NCBI RefSeq assembly: GCF_007751035.1
Contig: NZ_CP036433.1
Coordinates: forward strand, 9,501,230-9,565,229
Reading direction: 5' to 3'
DNA from: Lignipirellula cremea
GTDB taxonomy: Bacteria > Planctomycetota > Planctomycetia > Pirellulales > Pirellulaceae
Length of the DNA: 64,000 nucleotides
In this document: positions 1 through 7,312 of the stretch, one piece after another
Numbering within the stretch: position 1 is the first letter of the stretch
Layout of the letters: each line of letters opens with the position of its first letter
Program-made: the position numbers and the translations under genes
Notes under the pieces: model-generated
The model's input: the letters and a program-made list of their open reading frames with translations, nothing else
Database searches by the model: none
Told to the model about the DNA's origin: nothing

Positions 1-26
1 GCCAGGATTTTTTCGCGGCGATTCAT
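1..26 (-). CDS. Start of a further secretion-operon gene (GspM/PilO position), truncated by the window edge
   Basis: The start codon of another minus-strand gene lies at 26-24 and overlaps the TGA stop of the GspL-like gene in an ATGA arrangement, so the two are translationally coupled. Only nine codons are visible (MNRREKILA). In type II secretion operons the gene after gspL is usually gspM, and in type IV pilus operons pilN/pilO follow pilM, so a small inner-membrane GspM/PilO-like protein is expected by position. That identity is inference; the visible residues cannot confirm it. Confidence 0.55.
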
Positions 27-1591
27 TCGGCGTCCTCCCGCTCGGCTTTGGCTGCCGCCGTGGTGCTGGTTGCCGGCGAGTCCGTCGTTTCTTCGGTCGC
101 GCTGGTTGGCTGCGCGTCGGGGGTGTTCGCTTCCGCCGGGACCGTTTCGCTGGCGCGGGGTTCGGGGGGCGGGGCCCTGTCGACTTCGATCGTCTCTTTG
201 AACTGCACGCTGTAATCGGGAAGCGTGTCGTCGGGCCGGCCGCCGGCGCTTTCGACCCGATGCCGCTCGTCGGCCAGCGACTGGCCGATATGGGCAATCG
301 ATTCCGAACCGCCGACGGAACCTTCCAGCCACATCCGGGCCACGTTCTGGCTGGTGACGGCCGAGGTGAACTGCGTGACGATGGCGTCCTCCGGCGGCGG
401 AAACTTCTCTGACAGGTATCCCAGCTCGGTCAGCCAGTCGATGTCGCCGGTCTCCCATTCGGCCAGCAGCGAGGCGGCGGAGACGTTCTCATCGGCCAGC
501 ACCCGCGTTTCGGTCAGCTGCTTTTTCAGCGCTTCCAGCTCGACGATGCGCTGATCCAGGGCCGATCGCTCCGACCAGTAAATAAACAACGCGCCCAGCA
601 AAATCAGCGCCACGCCTCCGCCCACCAGGCTATACAGCAACTTCTGGCTGCGCGGTTCCGGGCGACGCCGGGGATGCAGAAAATCAATCGCATGCCGGGC
701 GCCCAGCGCTTCATCCAGCAGCATGCCCGCCAGCGGGGCGAAGCGTCCTGCATGCACGGGCGGCTTGCTCCGCACGGTGGCGGCAGCTTCGATCTGCGAG
801 AACGGGTTGAACCGCCGGATCGGCAGGGAGAGCTGTTCTTCAATCTGGCGACAAAAGGGGGCGTGATCGACATGGTCGCCGCACAGGACGACCTCTTCGA
901 CCGGACGACCGCCCAGCTGGTTCTGCGCGGCCGCCATGGTGCGGCGCACCTCGCCGACCAGTCGCTTCACTTCGTTCGCTGCATCGGGCAAACGGATGGT
1001 GCGGGTCAACACGACCTGCCCGCTGGCGATCACCGTCAGGTCGACTTCTTCGCCCAGCAGATCGACCATCATGCGGCAGGCGTCGTCCGCAAAGGTCCGG
1101 CAGAGCAACGACGCAGCGGCAAACGGACGCAGCACCATCCGCTGCGGCTCCAGCCCTGCCGCCGCACAAACGCTTTCGATCCGCTTGACCAGCGCCGGCG
1201 ATACGGCGGCCGCCAGCACCCGGTGCTCACCCGGCACGCCGGCAAGCGGCGTGAAGTCCAATGGCCAGTCGTCCCCCAGGGCGGAGAACTGCTGCGGCGC
1301 CTGAAAACGGACCAGCTCTGGCAGTTCGTCGTCGGGGGCGGGCGGGACGGCCAGTTCGCGCAGCTCGATGCTGGTGCGTCCGACGACTACCATCGCTTCG
1401 CCGGGCGGAATGTTCTGCTCGGCCAGCGCCGCCGCGATCCGGGCGCCAATCGACGCGGCGTCGCGCGATTCGGCGTCGTCGCCCAGGTCGATCACCAGCG
1501 CGGCCTGGGCTTCAATCCCGGCCCCGCTTTTCCGCGCCAGCAGAATACGGGCCTCGCGGCTATCCCATTCAATTCCAAGTAATCGGTTCAT
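23..1591 (-). CDS. GspL/PilM-like inner-membrane assembly protein
   Basis: 522 aa. The first ~310 residues look like the actin-fold cytoplasmic domain shared by PilM and GspL (start MNRLLGIEWDSREARILLA, then alternating strands and a VVLCGD-type segment near the middle). One membrane segment follows at about residues 320-345 (LLYSLVGGGVALILLGALF), then a charged, probably coiled-coil stretch, a periplasmic domain, and a low-complexity Pro/Thr/Ala-rich tail of about 60 residues. This cytoplasmic-TM-periplasmic plan is that of GspL, which links the secretion ATPase to the pseudopilus. It follows the GspH-I-J-K-like genes on the same strand after a 161-bp gap and overlaps the next gene. A PilM-PilN fusion is the alternative reading. 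Confidence 0.7.
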   Translation of the reverse strand: MNRLLGIEWDSREARILLARKSGAGIEAQAALVIDLGDDAESRDAASIGARIAAALAEQNIPPGEAMVVVGRTSIELRELAVPPAPDDELPELVRFQAPQQFSALGDDWPLDFTPLAGVPGEHRVLAAAVSPALVKRIESVCAAAGLEPQRMVLRPFAAASLLCRTFADDACRMMVDLLGEEVDLTVIASGQVVLTRTIRLPDAANEVKRLVGEVRRTMAAAQNQLGGRPVEEVVLCGDHVDHAPFCRQIEEQLSLPIRRFNPFSQIEAAATVRSKPPVHAGRFAPLAGMLLDEALGARHAIDFLHPRRRPEPRSQKLLYSLVGGGVALILLGALFIYWSERSALDQRIVELEALKKQLTETRVLADENVSAASLLAEWETGDIDWLTELGYLSEKFPPPEDAIVTQFTSAVTSQNVARMWLEGSVGGSESIAHIGQSLADERHRVESAGGRPDDTLPDYSVQFKETIEVDRAPPPEPRASETVPAEANTPDAQPTSATEETTDSPATSTTAAAKAEREDAE

Positions 1592-1752
1592 ATCGATGCG
1601 TCGGGCAAAAGGTGTCTCCGGTTAACACGCGCACCGGGGGAGAATCCTCAACATTTCAGCGTACACGCTCCCTGGCAAAACTCCAGTCTCTCACGGGCGA
1701 ATCCCACGAAAACCGCCGCCGGACCACCGGACAACCGGCGCCTCCGCCGGGT

Positions 1753-3387
1753 CTAATCGTCAACTTCGACGCCCAGCGTTTCCAGGGCGTGGCCCCGACC
1801 CAGCCGGGTCAGGTCCCGCCACAACAGCACCCGCGGGATGCCGCCCGAACCGTCGAGCACCACTTCCACCCGGGCCGAAGCGGTGCCGTCCTGGAAGTAA
1901 CCGATCACCTGCGCCCGACGGACATCGCCGCCTGCGCAAAGGAAAGGCTGCAGCGTTTTCATAGTGGCCAGATCGGGCTCGCCTACCTCGTTCACCAGCA
2001 GGCCGTCGGTCAGCAGCCAGGTTTCGTGGCGATGGTTCGGGCTGTCGTCGAGCGGGTCGAACTGCGCCCGGGCCGAGACAATCTTGTCGACCAGATCGTC
2101 GGGCATGCCGGGGATTCCCAGCAGCACGGCCCGCGGCGCCTGGTTGATGTTGACCCGGCCCGGAATGGTCGGTTCTGGATTGACGGTCGCGTTATCCATC
2201 AGCGTCGGCAGCCAGGCCGTCATCGCCAGGCCGGGGGCGAAGGGGGATTCCAGCACGCTGCTGTCTTCGTCGCCGTCGAACTTCACCCGCACCCGTTTGC
2301 CGACCAGATCCAGCAGCTGCGTGATTGGATATTTTCCCTCTTTGGTCAGGTCGAGCGTACCGGCCGCCTGGCCGCTGGCCGGCTGCGAACCGGAATAGCT
2401 GCCGTTCTGCCGGAAGGCGACGATAAAGGTCGCCGTGTTGACATCGAACGCCTGCTCCAGCTCCGCAAACAGGGCCGCCATGTCGGTTCCATTGACGAAG
2501 ATCCGGGGCTGGCCCGCCTCGTTCTGGTTCTTCTCCAGGCTGTAGAGCGTGAGGTACGCCGACCAGCCGCGGGCGAGCGAACCGTCGCCCGGGTCGCCCG
2601 GAATCGCCAGCCCTTGTTCCTGCGGATCGACCAGCCCGTTCCGGTTGACGTCGGCGCCGAACAACAGTTGCGGGGTAACGCCCCGCACCAGGAGCAGTTC
2701 TTCGACCGTCGCCAGGGGGCCGTTCTTGGGCTGGTACGGCGGATCGAGCGACGAATAATGATCCAGCTCGGCGCCGAACTCGCGGACCTCGTCGTCGTCG
2801 TCGAGCCAGTCCATGATCGCGTCGGCCGTGTCCTGCGTCATGGCGGGCAGCCCCATCAGCAGGTCGCGGCCGCCGTTCTCCTGCTGCTCGTCTGCCAGCA
2901 ACAGGGCGTTCAAGTTCAGCCGGGCCGATTCATCTTCCAGACCAAACCGCAAGCCGTCGAACTGGCCCAGGTCGTTCACCGTCGGCGCCAGCACGGTAAA
3001 GTTCCCGCGGGCCGCCGGATCAGGGCTATCTAGCACCAGCACGCCGCGGAAGCTCTCCGGGTTATCGTACACGCCGCCTGCATCGCGCTGGCCCGTTTCA
3101 TCCTGCACCAGGAACAGGCGGATCGCCTCCACGCCCGAGTCGACCAGTTGCCGGGCCTGGATCTGCCGGCCGGTCAGGTCGGCCGCCTCGTACTGGGCCA
3201 GCATGAACTGGGCAAAGCTATAGGCCGCCAGCGACAGAAACATCACGGTGACCAGCACAATCACCAGCACCATCCCCCGCCGCGAACGATTCGCCTGGCG
3301 GAAGGCGGCTGACGCGAGGACAAGACGTGTCACCGCGCGCGATGCAGCACGCCAGGGAACGCTCGATTTTCTCAGACGACAGATCAT
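1753..3387 (-). CDS. GspK-like minor pseudopilin
   Basis: 544 aa. After a basic leader of ~38 residues comes a prepilin-type junction and hydrophobic helix (RRGMVLVIVLVTVMFLSLAA). The glycine before the cleaved bond is present but the usual +5 glutamate is missing, which is characteristic of GspK. The large soluble part contains a helix-hairpin-helix-like segment near residues 415-440 (INQAPRAVLLGIPGMPDDLV) and a DWLDDDDE acidic stretch, both typical of GspK, which caps the pseudopilus tip with GspI and GspJ. The start overlaps the stop of the upstream GspJ-like gene as ATGA. The protein is longer than Escherichia GspK (~330 aa). Confidence 0.8.
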   Translation of the reverse strand: MICRLRKSSVPWRAASRAVTRLVLASAAFRQANRSRRGMVLVIVLVTVMFLSLAAYSFAQFMLAQYEAADLTGRQIQARQLVDSGVEAIRLFLVQDETGQRDAGGVYDNPESFRGVLVLDSPDPAARGNFTVLAPTVNDLGQFDGLRFGLEDESARLNLNALLLADEQQENGGRDLLMGLPAMTQDTADAIMDWLDDDDEVREFGAELDHYSSLDPPYQPKNGPLATVEELLLVRGVTPQLLFGADVNRNGLVDPQEQGLAIPGDPGDGSLARGWSAYLTLYSLEKNQNEAGQPRIFVNGTDMAALFAELEQAFDVNTATFIVAFRQNGSYSGSQPASGQAAGTLDLTKEGKYPITQLLDLVGKRVRVKFDGDEDSSVLESPFAPGLAMTAWLPTLMDNATVNPEPTIPGRVNINQAPRAVLLGIPGMPDDLVDKIVSARAQFDPLDDSPNHRHETWLLTDGLLVNEVGEPDLATMKTLQPFLCAGGDVRRAQVIGYFQDGTASARVEVVLDGSGGIPRVLLWRDLTRLGRGHALETLGVEVDD

Positions 3388-4445
3388 GGCTGGACGGGCT
3401 CCGCGGCCGGGTCGTCGACGGGGACGGCGGTTTCGTCTTCCAGCGGGACGGCGATCGGGATCCGCACCACCAGCCGGTAGACCAGTTCGTACGGGTTATC
3501 GAGGGTGATCGGGCCGTCATCGACCGGCATCTCGTCGGGATCCTGGTCGGCCCGGCGGATGGCGATCATCGTCTCCACCGCCAGCGGCAAGCCGCCCAGC
3601 TGATCGCTGTCCCATTCCAGCAGCCATTGCGCGCCGTCAAAGTAGCGGAACTCCAGCCGCGCGACTTCTTCCGCCAGCAGCTGGCCCGCGTTTTCAAACG
3701 CCTGGCCGTTGGTCGCCGCATACAGGGAAACGGCCCGGTCCATCTCCCGGCGAATCAGACCTTCCTGCACGTCGGGAGTGGAGTCGCTGAGCCCGCTCCC
3801 GGCCGACGACGAAGGGCCCGTGGCGGCGCCGGCGTTCTGCCGCAGAAAGTACGCGATCGTTTTGACATCAGACGGAATCTCGGCGACCTCGGATCCGACG
3901 GCCAGGACCGCTTCGTATTCATCAATACGCGGCAGGCGGCTGACATCGATCTGCAGTTCGTACTGGTTCCCGTACAGTCCGGCGCGGACGGCGGGCTGCG
4001 ACGTGCCGGCGATATCTTCCGTGTTGGGGTTGGCCGGCGCATCGCCGCCTGCGGAAGTTCCGTCGCCTGTTCCGCCGGTGGTGGGACTGGTCGGATTCGT
4101 GGGATCACCCGGGTTTCCTCCGAGCAGGTCGTCGACGTTCGTGCTGTCGAGTCCGGAGAGGGCCGAAGCACTGGAAAAATCGGTCGGCGGGCTCTCCCAC
4201 ACGGCTCCGCGGAGATCGCTTTCAATGTAACGCAGCACGGCCCGGGCGATCTCGGCCTCTTCGACTTCGGCCCGCTTCAGATCCAGGGCCCGCGCCTGGA
4301 AGTTGATCGCCATGGCGATAATCCCCAACAGCACCACGCTCAGCGCCAGCGCCAGGATCAACTCCAGAAGTGTCAGTCCGTGTCGCTGGGACGCTTCCTG
4401 TCGCAGTGACATAACTTGTCTTGATGACGCCAGGGCGACGTTCAT
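3384..4445 (-). CDS. GspJ-like pseudopilin with prepilin N-methylation motif
   Basis: 353 aa. A canonical prepilin peptidase/N-methylation site lies at about residues 22-41 (HGLTLLELILALALSVVLL), with glycine before the cleavage point and Glu at +5. A Gly/Thr/Ser/Pro-rich linker occupies the middle (around residues 95-140), followed by a beta-rich C-terminal part. The position between the GspI-like and GspK-like genes, with ATGA overlaps on both sides, supports GspJ. The low-complexity linker is unusual for GspJ and may be a surface-exposed loop. Confidence 0.75.
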   Translation of the reverse strand: MNVALASSRQVMSLRQEASQRHGLTLLELILALALSVVLLGIIAMAINFQARALDLKRAEVEEAEIARAVLRYIESDLRGAVWESPPTDFSSASALSGLDSTNVDDLLGGNPGDPTNPTSPTTGGTGDGTSAGGDAPANPNTEDIAGTSQPAVRAGLYGNQYELQIDVSRLPRIDEYEAVLAVGSEVAEIPSDVKTIAYFLRQNAGAATGPSSSAGSGLSDSTPDVQEGLIRREMDRAVSLYAATNGQAFENAGQLLAEEVARLEFRYFDGAQWLLEWDSDQLGGLPLAVETMIAIRRADQDPDEMPVDDGPITLDNPYELVYRLVVRIPIAVPLEDETAVPVDDPAAEPVQP

Positions 4446-5005
4446 GGACCAAACCCTCCCGGCGTTCCGCCTGTGTTACCCGTGCCTCCGCCCGTGTTGC
4501 CGCCCGTGTTTCCACTGGGGGCGGAGGGGGTCGGCGGCTGGGTGAAGTCCTGCATCTCCTGCTGCGTTCCGTCGCCTTCGTCGATGGTGATGCCCGGGTC
4601 GGGGATCCAGCGGACCAGGGCGAACTCCAGCGGCCGGGCGCCGGCCTGCGGCTCGCGGTAAACGACGACGCGAATCTCGACCAGCCCCTGGGTTTGAATC
4701 TGCCGCAGGGAGACCGCATGCAGCCAGCTGGGATCCAGTTCCAGCGGTGCGTCCTGCACGGTTTCTATCGGAGTCACGCCGGCCGTCAGCTCGTTCAGCC
4801 GGCTTTCACACAGCAGCTGGGCCGTCGTCAGGTCGCGGGCGAACCCGGCGCTCTTCAGTCCCAGCCGAATGAGCTGGCCGATGGCGCCCATCGACAGGCC
4901 AAAGATCGCCAGGGCCAGGATCACTTCCAGCAGCGACATGCCCCGACGACGATGCCGACCGCGGGAAGAAGGAGGTCCGAAAGATTGGCGGAGGACAGCG
5001 ATCAC
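4442..5005 (-). CDS. GspI-like pseudopilin
   Basis: 187 aa. The prepilin cleavage/methylation motif begins at about residue 22 (RRGMSLLEVILALAIFGLS), with Glu at +5 of the mature protein. The short globular part ends in a Gly/Thr/Asn-rich tail with GNTGGNTGG-type repeats, which looks flexible. It overlaps the GspH-like gene upstream (4 nt) and the GspJ-like gene downstream (4 nt), so expression as one polycistron is likely. Assignment to GspI rather than another minor pseudopilin rests on size and gene order. Confidence 0.7.
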   Translation of the reverse strand: MIAVLRQSFGPPSSRGRHRRRGMSLLEVILALAIFGLSMGAIGQLIRLGLKSAGFARDLTTAQLLCESRLNELTAGVTPIETVQDAPLELDPSWLHAVSLRQIQTQGLVEIRVVVYREPQAGARPLEFALVRWIPDPGITIDEGDGTQQEMQDFTQPPTPSAPSGNTGGNTGGGTGNTGGTPGGFGP

Positions 5006-5583
5006 GGCGCCACCTCGTCGACGGACTGCACGCCGCTGCTATGCGAGACGCCCGTCAGACCGCGCAAAGTCAGCACCACATACTGCCGGCGTTCGTTCGC
5101 CAGCATCAGTCGGGCGTCGGACGTCGATCCGTCGGGATAAAACAGCAGCGGTTTGGCCGCCATGCCGTCGCTGGACTGCAGGTCGTCGGCCAGTCGCTGG
5201 TCACGCACCGTGGCCGCTGTCTGGGCGTCTTCGAACGTCACGCCGTCGAGCAACCGGGGCCCGCGATCGACCGCGTCAGGATCCATGTTGTCGCCGCGGG
5301 TCGGGCTGGCGGCGGCGCTGGCTTCCAGCTCGGCCCCTTCCTCCATCCAGGGGATCACGCGATAGCTGCTGCCGCCGAGCTCGTAACGGAAAACCTGGAT
5401 CGCTCCCGTCTTCATCGCCTTGGAGCGGGCTTTAGCCCAGTCGCCGCGGAGCAGGTCGGCCGACTGCGAAAGACGCTGGCTATGCAAAGTTCCTTCCAGC
5501 GCAATGGTCGCCGCCCCCGCCAGCACCACCATAATGGCGAGAGCCAGCAGAATCTCCAGCAGAGTAAAAGCACGACGCAGCAT
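5002..5583 (-). CDS. GspH-like pseudopilin, first gene of the pseudopilin operon
   Basis: 193 aa when started at the ATG at 5583, which places the prepilin motif directly at the N-terminus (MLRRAFTLLEILLALAIMVV). An in-frame start at 5790 would add 69 non-pilin-like residues and is rejected. The rest is a beta-rich globular domain with a segment about phenotype-neutral strand pairs (SSYRVIPW, LLFYPDGSTSDARL) of the kind found in GspH/FimT, where FYPDG is a recurrent C-terminal motif. It is the first gene of the run H-I-J-K-L, so the operon promoter should lie in 5584-5856, the divergent spacer shared with the WYL regulator. Confidence 0.8.
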   Translation of the reverse strand: MLRRAFTLLEILLALAIMVVLAGAATIALEGTLHSQRLSQSADLLRGDWAKARSKAMKTGAIQVFRYELGGSSYRVIPWMEEGAELEASAAASPTRGDNMDPDAVDRGPRLLDGVTFEDAQTAATVRDQRLADDLQSSDGMAAKPLLFYPDGSTSDARLMLANERRQYVVLTLRGLTGVSHSSGVQSVDEVAP

Positions 5584-5856
5584 GTGTCTTCCCGGCGGAC
5601 CGTTTCCCAGAGGGACGAGCAGACGACAGCTCCGCCCGAACCTTTTTATTTCCCTACGCCCTATTCTATGCGAAACGCGTCGATTTTCCTCCTGCAAAGT
5701 CCACTTTTCGCAGGTAGATGCGCAGCCAGCCTGCGTGCTTGACCCGCCTGGGGGGCCCTGGTGCTTTACCGTTTTCCGTGCTTGGGGCACAATAAACCGT
5801 CGCAGGGAGCAAGCGAGTGCTTTCTTATTGGAACGTCCACGGACAGGGGTCGAGCG

Positions 5857-6891
5857 ATGGCGCGAAATGAACAGTTAATCCGCCAGCATAAAATTCTGCA
5901 GATCCTGGAACGCTCCCGTTTTGGACGTACGCTCGAAGAAATCCGCGACGACCTGGTCGAAGAACTGGGGCTAACCTCGCTGCATGTGCGCAGCGTCCGC
6001 CGGGATCTGGAAGCCCTGCAGGCCGCCGGCATCGATGTCGACAGCGACAGCGTGCAGCGCGGCAAAGTCTGGAAACTGGGGCCGCTGGCCAAAGGCGCCC
6101 ATAAAATCACGGTATCGGCGACGGAACTGATCGCCCTGTCGCTGGGCCGCGACCTGCTGCATCCGCTGGCGGGCACGCCGTTCTGGCAAGGGATTGAATC
6201 GTTCTGGATCAAAATCCAGGAAGAGCTGCCCGGCGGCGTCTGGTCGCATTACGAGAAGTACCGCCAGGTGCTCAAAGTGCTGGGCGCCCCGGCCAAAAGC
6301 TACGCCGAGCATCACGGCATGGTGAAAACGCTCAACCGATCGATGCTGGAACATCGCGTGGTGGAGATCGACTACCAGTCGATCGGCAAGCCGCCGACCA
6401 CCCGCAAGATTGAGCCGTACGCCATGGTGTTCTACCAGTCGAGCCTTTATATCGTCGCGGCGGCGCATGAAATGCCGGTCGGCGCGCCGGAACGGATGCG
6501 GCACTGGAAGCTCGACCGGTTCAGCAAGGCGACCGCTCTCGACGAGTGGTTCAAACCGGACGAAACGTTCGACCTGGAAACGTACGTCGGCTCCAGCCTG
6601 GGCATTTTCAGCGGAACGCACGACCAGGACTTCGTCATTCGCATCAGCGCCCACGGCGCTCGCTGGGTGCTGGAAGATCCCTGGCGCCCCGACCAGCAGG
6701 TGGCCCAACAACCCGACGGCGGCATTTTGCTCACCGTGAAAGCGGCGCACGAACTGGAGATCATCCCGCGGGTCTTGGCGCTGGGCAGCGAAGCCGAAGT
6801 CATCTCGCCGGCCTCCTGTCGCCAGACGATCGCCCAGATGATCGCCCAGATGGCCAGCCGTTACGCAGCCGATCCGGCCCCCCTTGAATAG
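5857..6891 (+). CDS. WYL-domain transcriptional regulator (DeoR-like HTH)
   Basis: 344 aa from the ATG at 5857, which has an AGGGG ribosome-binding site about 9 nt upstream; the longer in-frame reading from 5761 adds unrelated residues. Residues ~5-60 form a winged-helix HTH with the RSVRRDLEALQAAGI recognition-helix pattern of DeoR/HTH_11 proteins. Residues ~125-215 form the WYL domain (REVEIDYQS-like strand, then KIEPYAMVFYQSSLYIVAA and the arginine-containing MRHWKLDRF), and the last ~90 residues match the WCX extension. WYL domains sense ligands, often nucleic-acid or nucleotide species. The gene is divergent from the pseudopilin operon, so it may regulate that operon or itself; this is inference. 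Confidence 0.85.
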   Translation: MARNEQLIRQHKILQILERSRFGRTLEEIRDDLVEELGLTSLHVRSVRRDLEALQAAGIDVDSDSVQRGKVWKLGPLAKGAHKITVSATELIALSLGRDLLHPLAGTPFWQGIESFWIKIQEELPGGVWSHYEKYRQVLKVLGAPAKSYAEHHGMVKTLNRSMLEHRVVEIDYQSIGKPPTTRKIEPYAMVFYQSSLYIVAAAHEMPVGAPERMRHWKLDRFSKATALDEWFKPDETFDLETYVGSSLGIFSGTHDQDFVIRISAHGARWVLEDPWRPDQQVAQQPDGGILLTVKAAHELEIIPRVLALGSEAEVISPASCRQTIAQMIAQMASRYAADPAPLE

Positions 6892-6993
6892 CCCGGCCAA
6901 GTGTCGCCTCATCTCCGCGGTGAATCCTGAAGTTGGCGACTACCCCTCTGCAGAACGGCCGCTCAGGGTCGAGCCGGCTTGAAATTCACCTTG

Positions 6994-7067
6994 GTGGACT
7001 TGGGCACAAGTCCGTGCGGCATCGCAAATGGCAGCGCAGAGGAAAAAGGGCTTGTGGCCAAGTCCAC
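6994..7067. other. Nested inverted repeats in the 6892-7312 intergenic region
   Basis: The 17-bp segment 6994-7010 is repeated in inverted orientation at 7051-7067 with one mismatch. Within it a second, local hairpin is possible: GGACTTG (6996-7002) pairs with CAAGTCC (7007-7013) around a 4-nt loop. The two structures are mutually exclusive. The rest of the ~420-bp spacer shows no convincing gene; it carries the TACAAT promoter candidate at 7247-7252. Confidence 0.5.
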
Positions 7068-7242
7068 TACAGGCCGGTCTGCTTGTAACGATTGACCCCC
7101 TCGCGCAGAGTCGCAATGGTAAATTTTACGGCCGGGGCGATAAAAGCGGTTTCGGAGCTTTACGAATGCAAGCTAAAGTAAAAGGTTCGGAAGTTGTCGG
7201 CAGGCTCGGTTAGCGGCTTTCGCTTCGCTCGCCGTGACCCAT

Positions 7243-7252
7243 GCGGTACAAT
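7243..7252 (+). promoter_or_regulatory. Promoter -10 candidate GCGGTACAAT
   Basis: The 10-mer GCGGTACAAT, containing the -10-like TACAAT, lies 60 nt before the GTG start of the first giant exported protein. The same 10-mer recurs at 62680-62689 and 63923-63932, also just ahead of a gene start or intergenic end. No conserved -35 hexamer is visible at the usual spacing. Confidence 0.45.
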
Positions 7253-7312
7253 GAGACGGGCCGACCCATCCGGATTGCTTTCCGCGATTGAACCTTGAAG
7301 AGGAACTGCCTG

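Noticed and set aside
1261..3033. Long plus-strand open frame of 590 codons
   Set aside because: It lies antisense to the GspL- and GspK-like genes, is very Arg/Gly/Pro-rich and has no family features; it is a by-product of high GC.
7028..7213. 61-codon open frame upstream of giant protein 1
   Set aside because: It begins inside the inverted-repeat region, lacks a ribosome-binding site and shows no conserved features.
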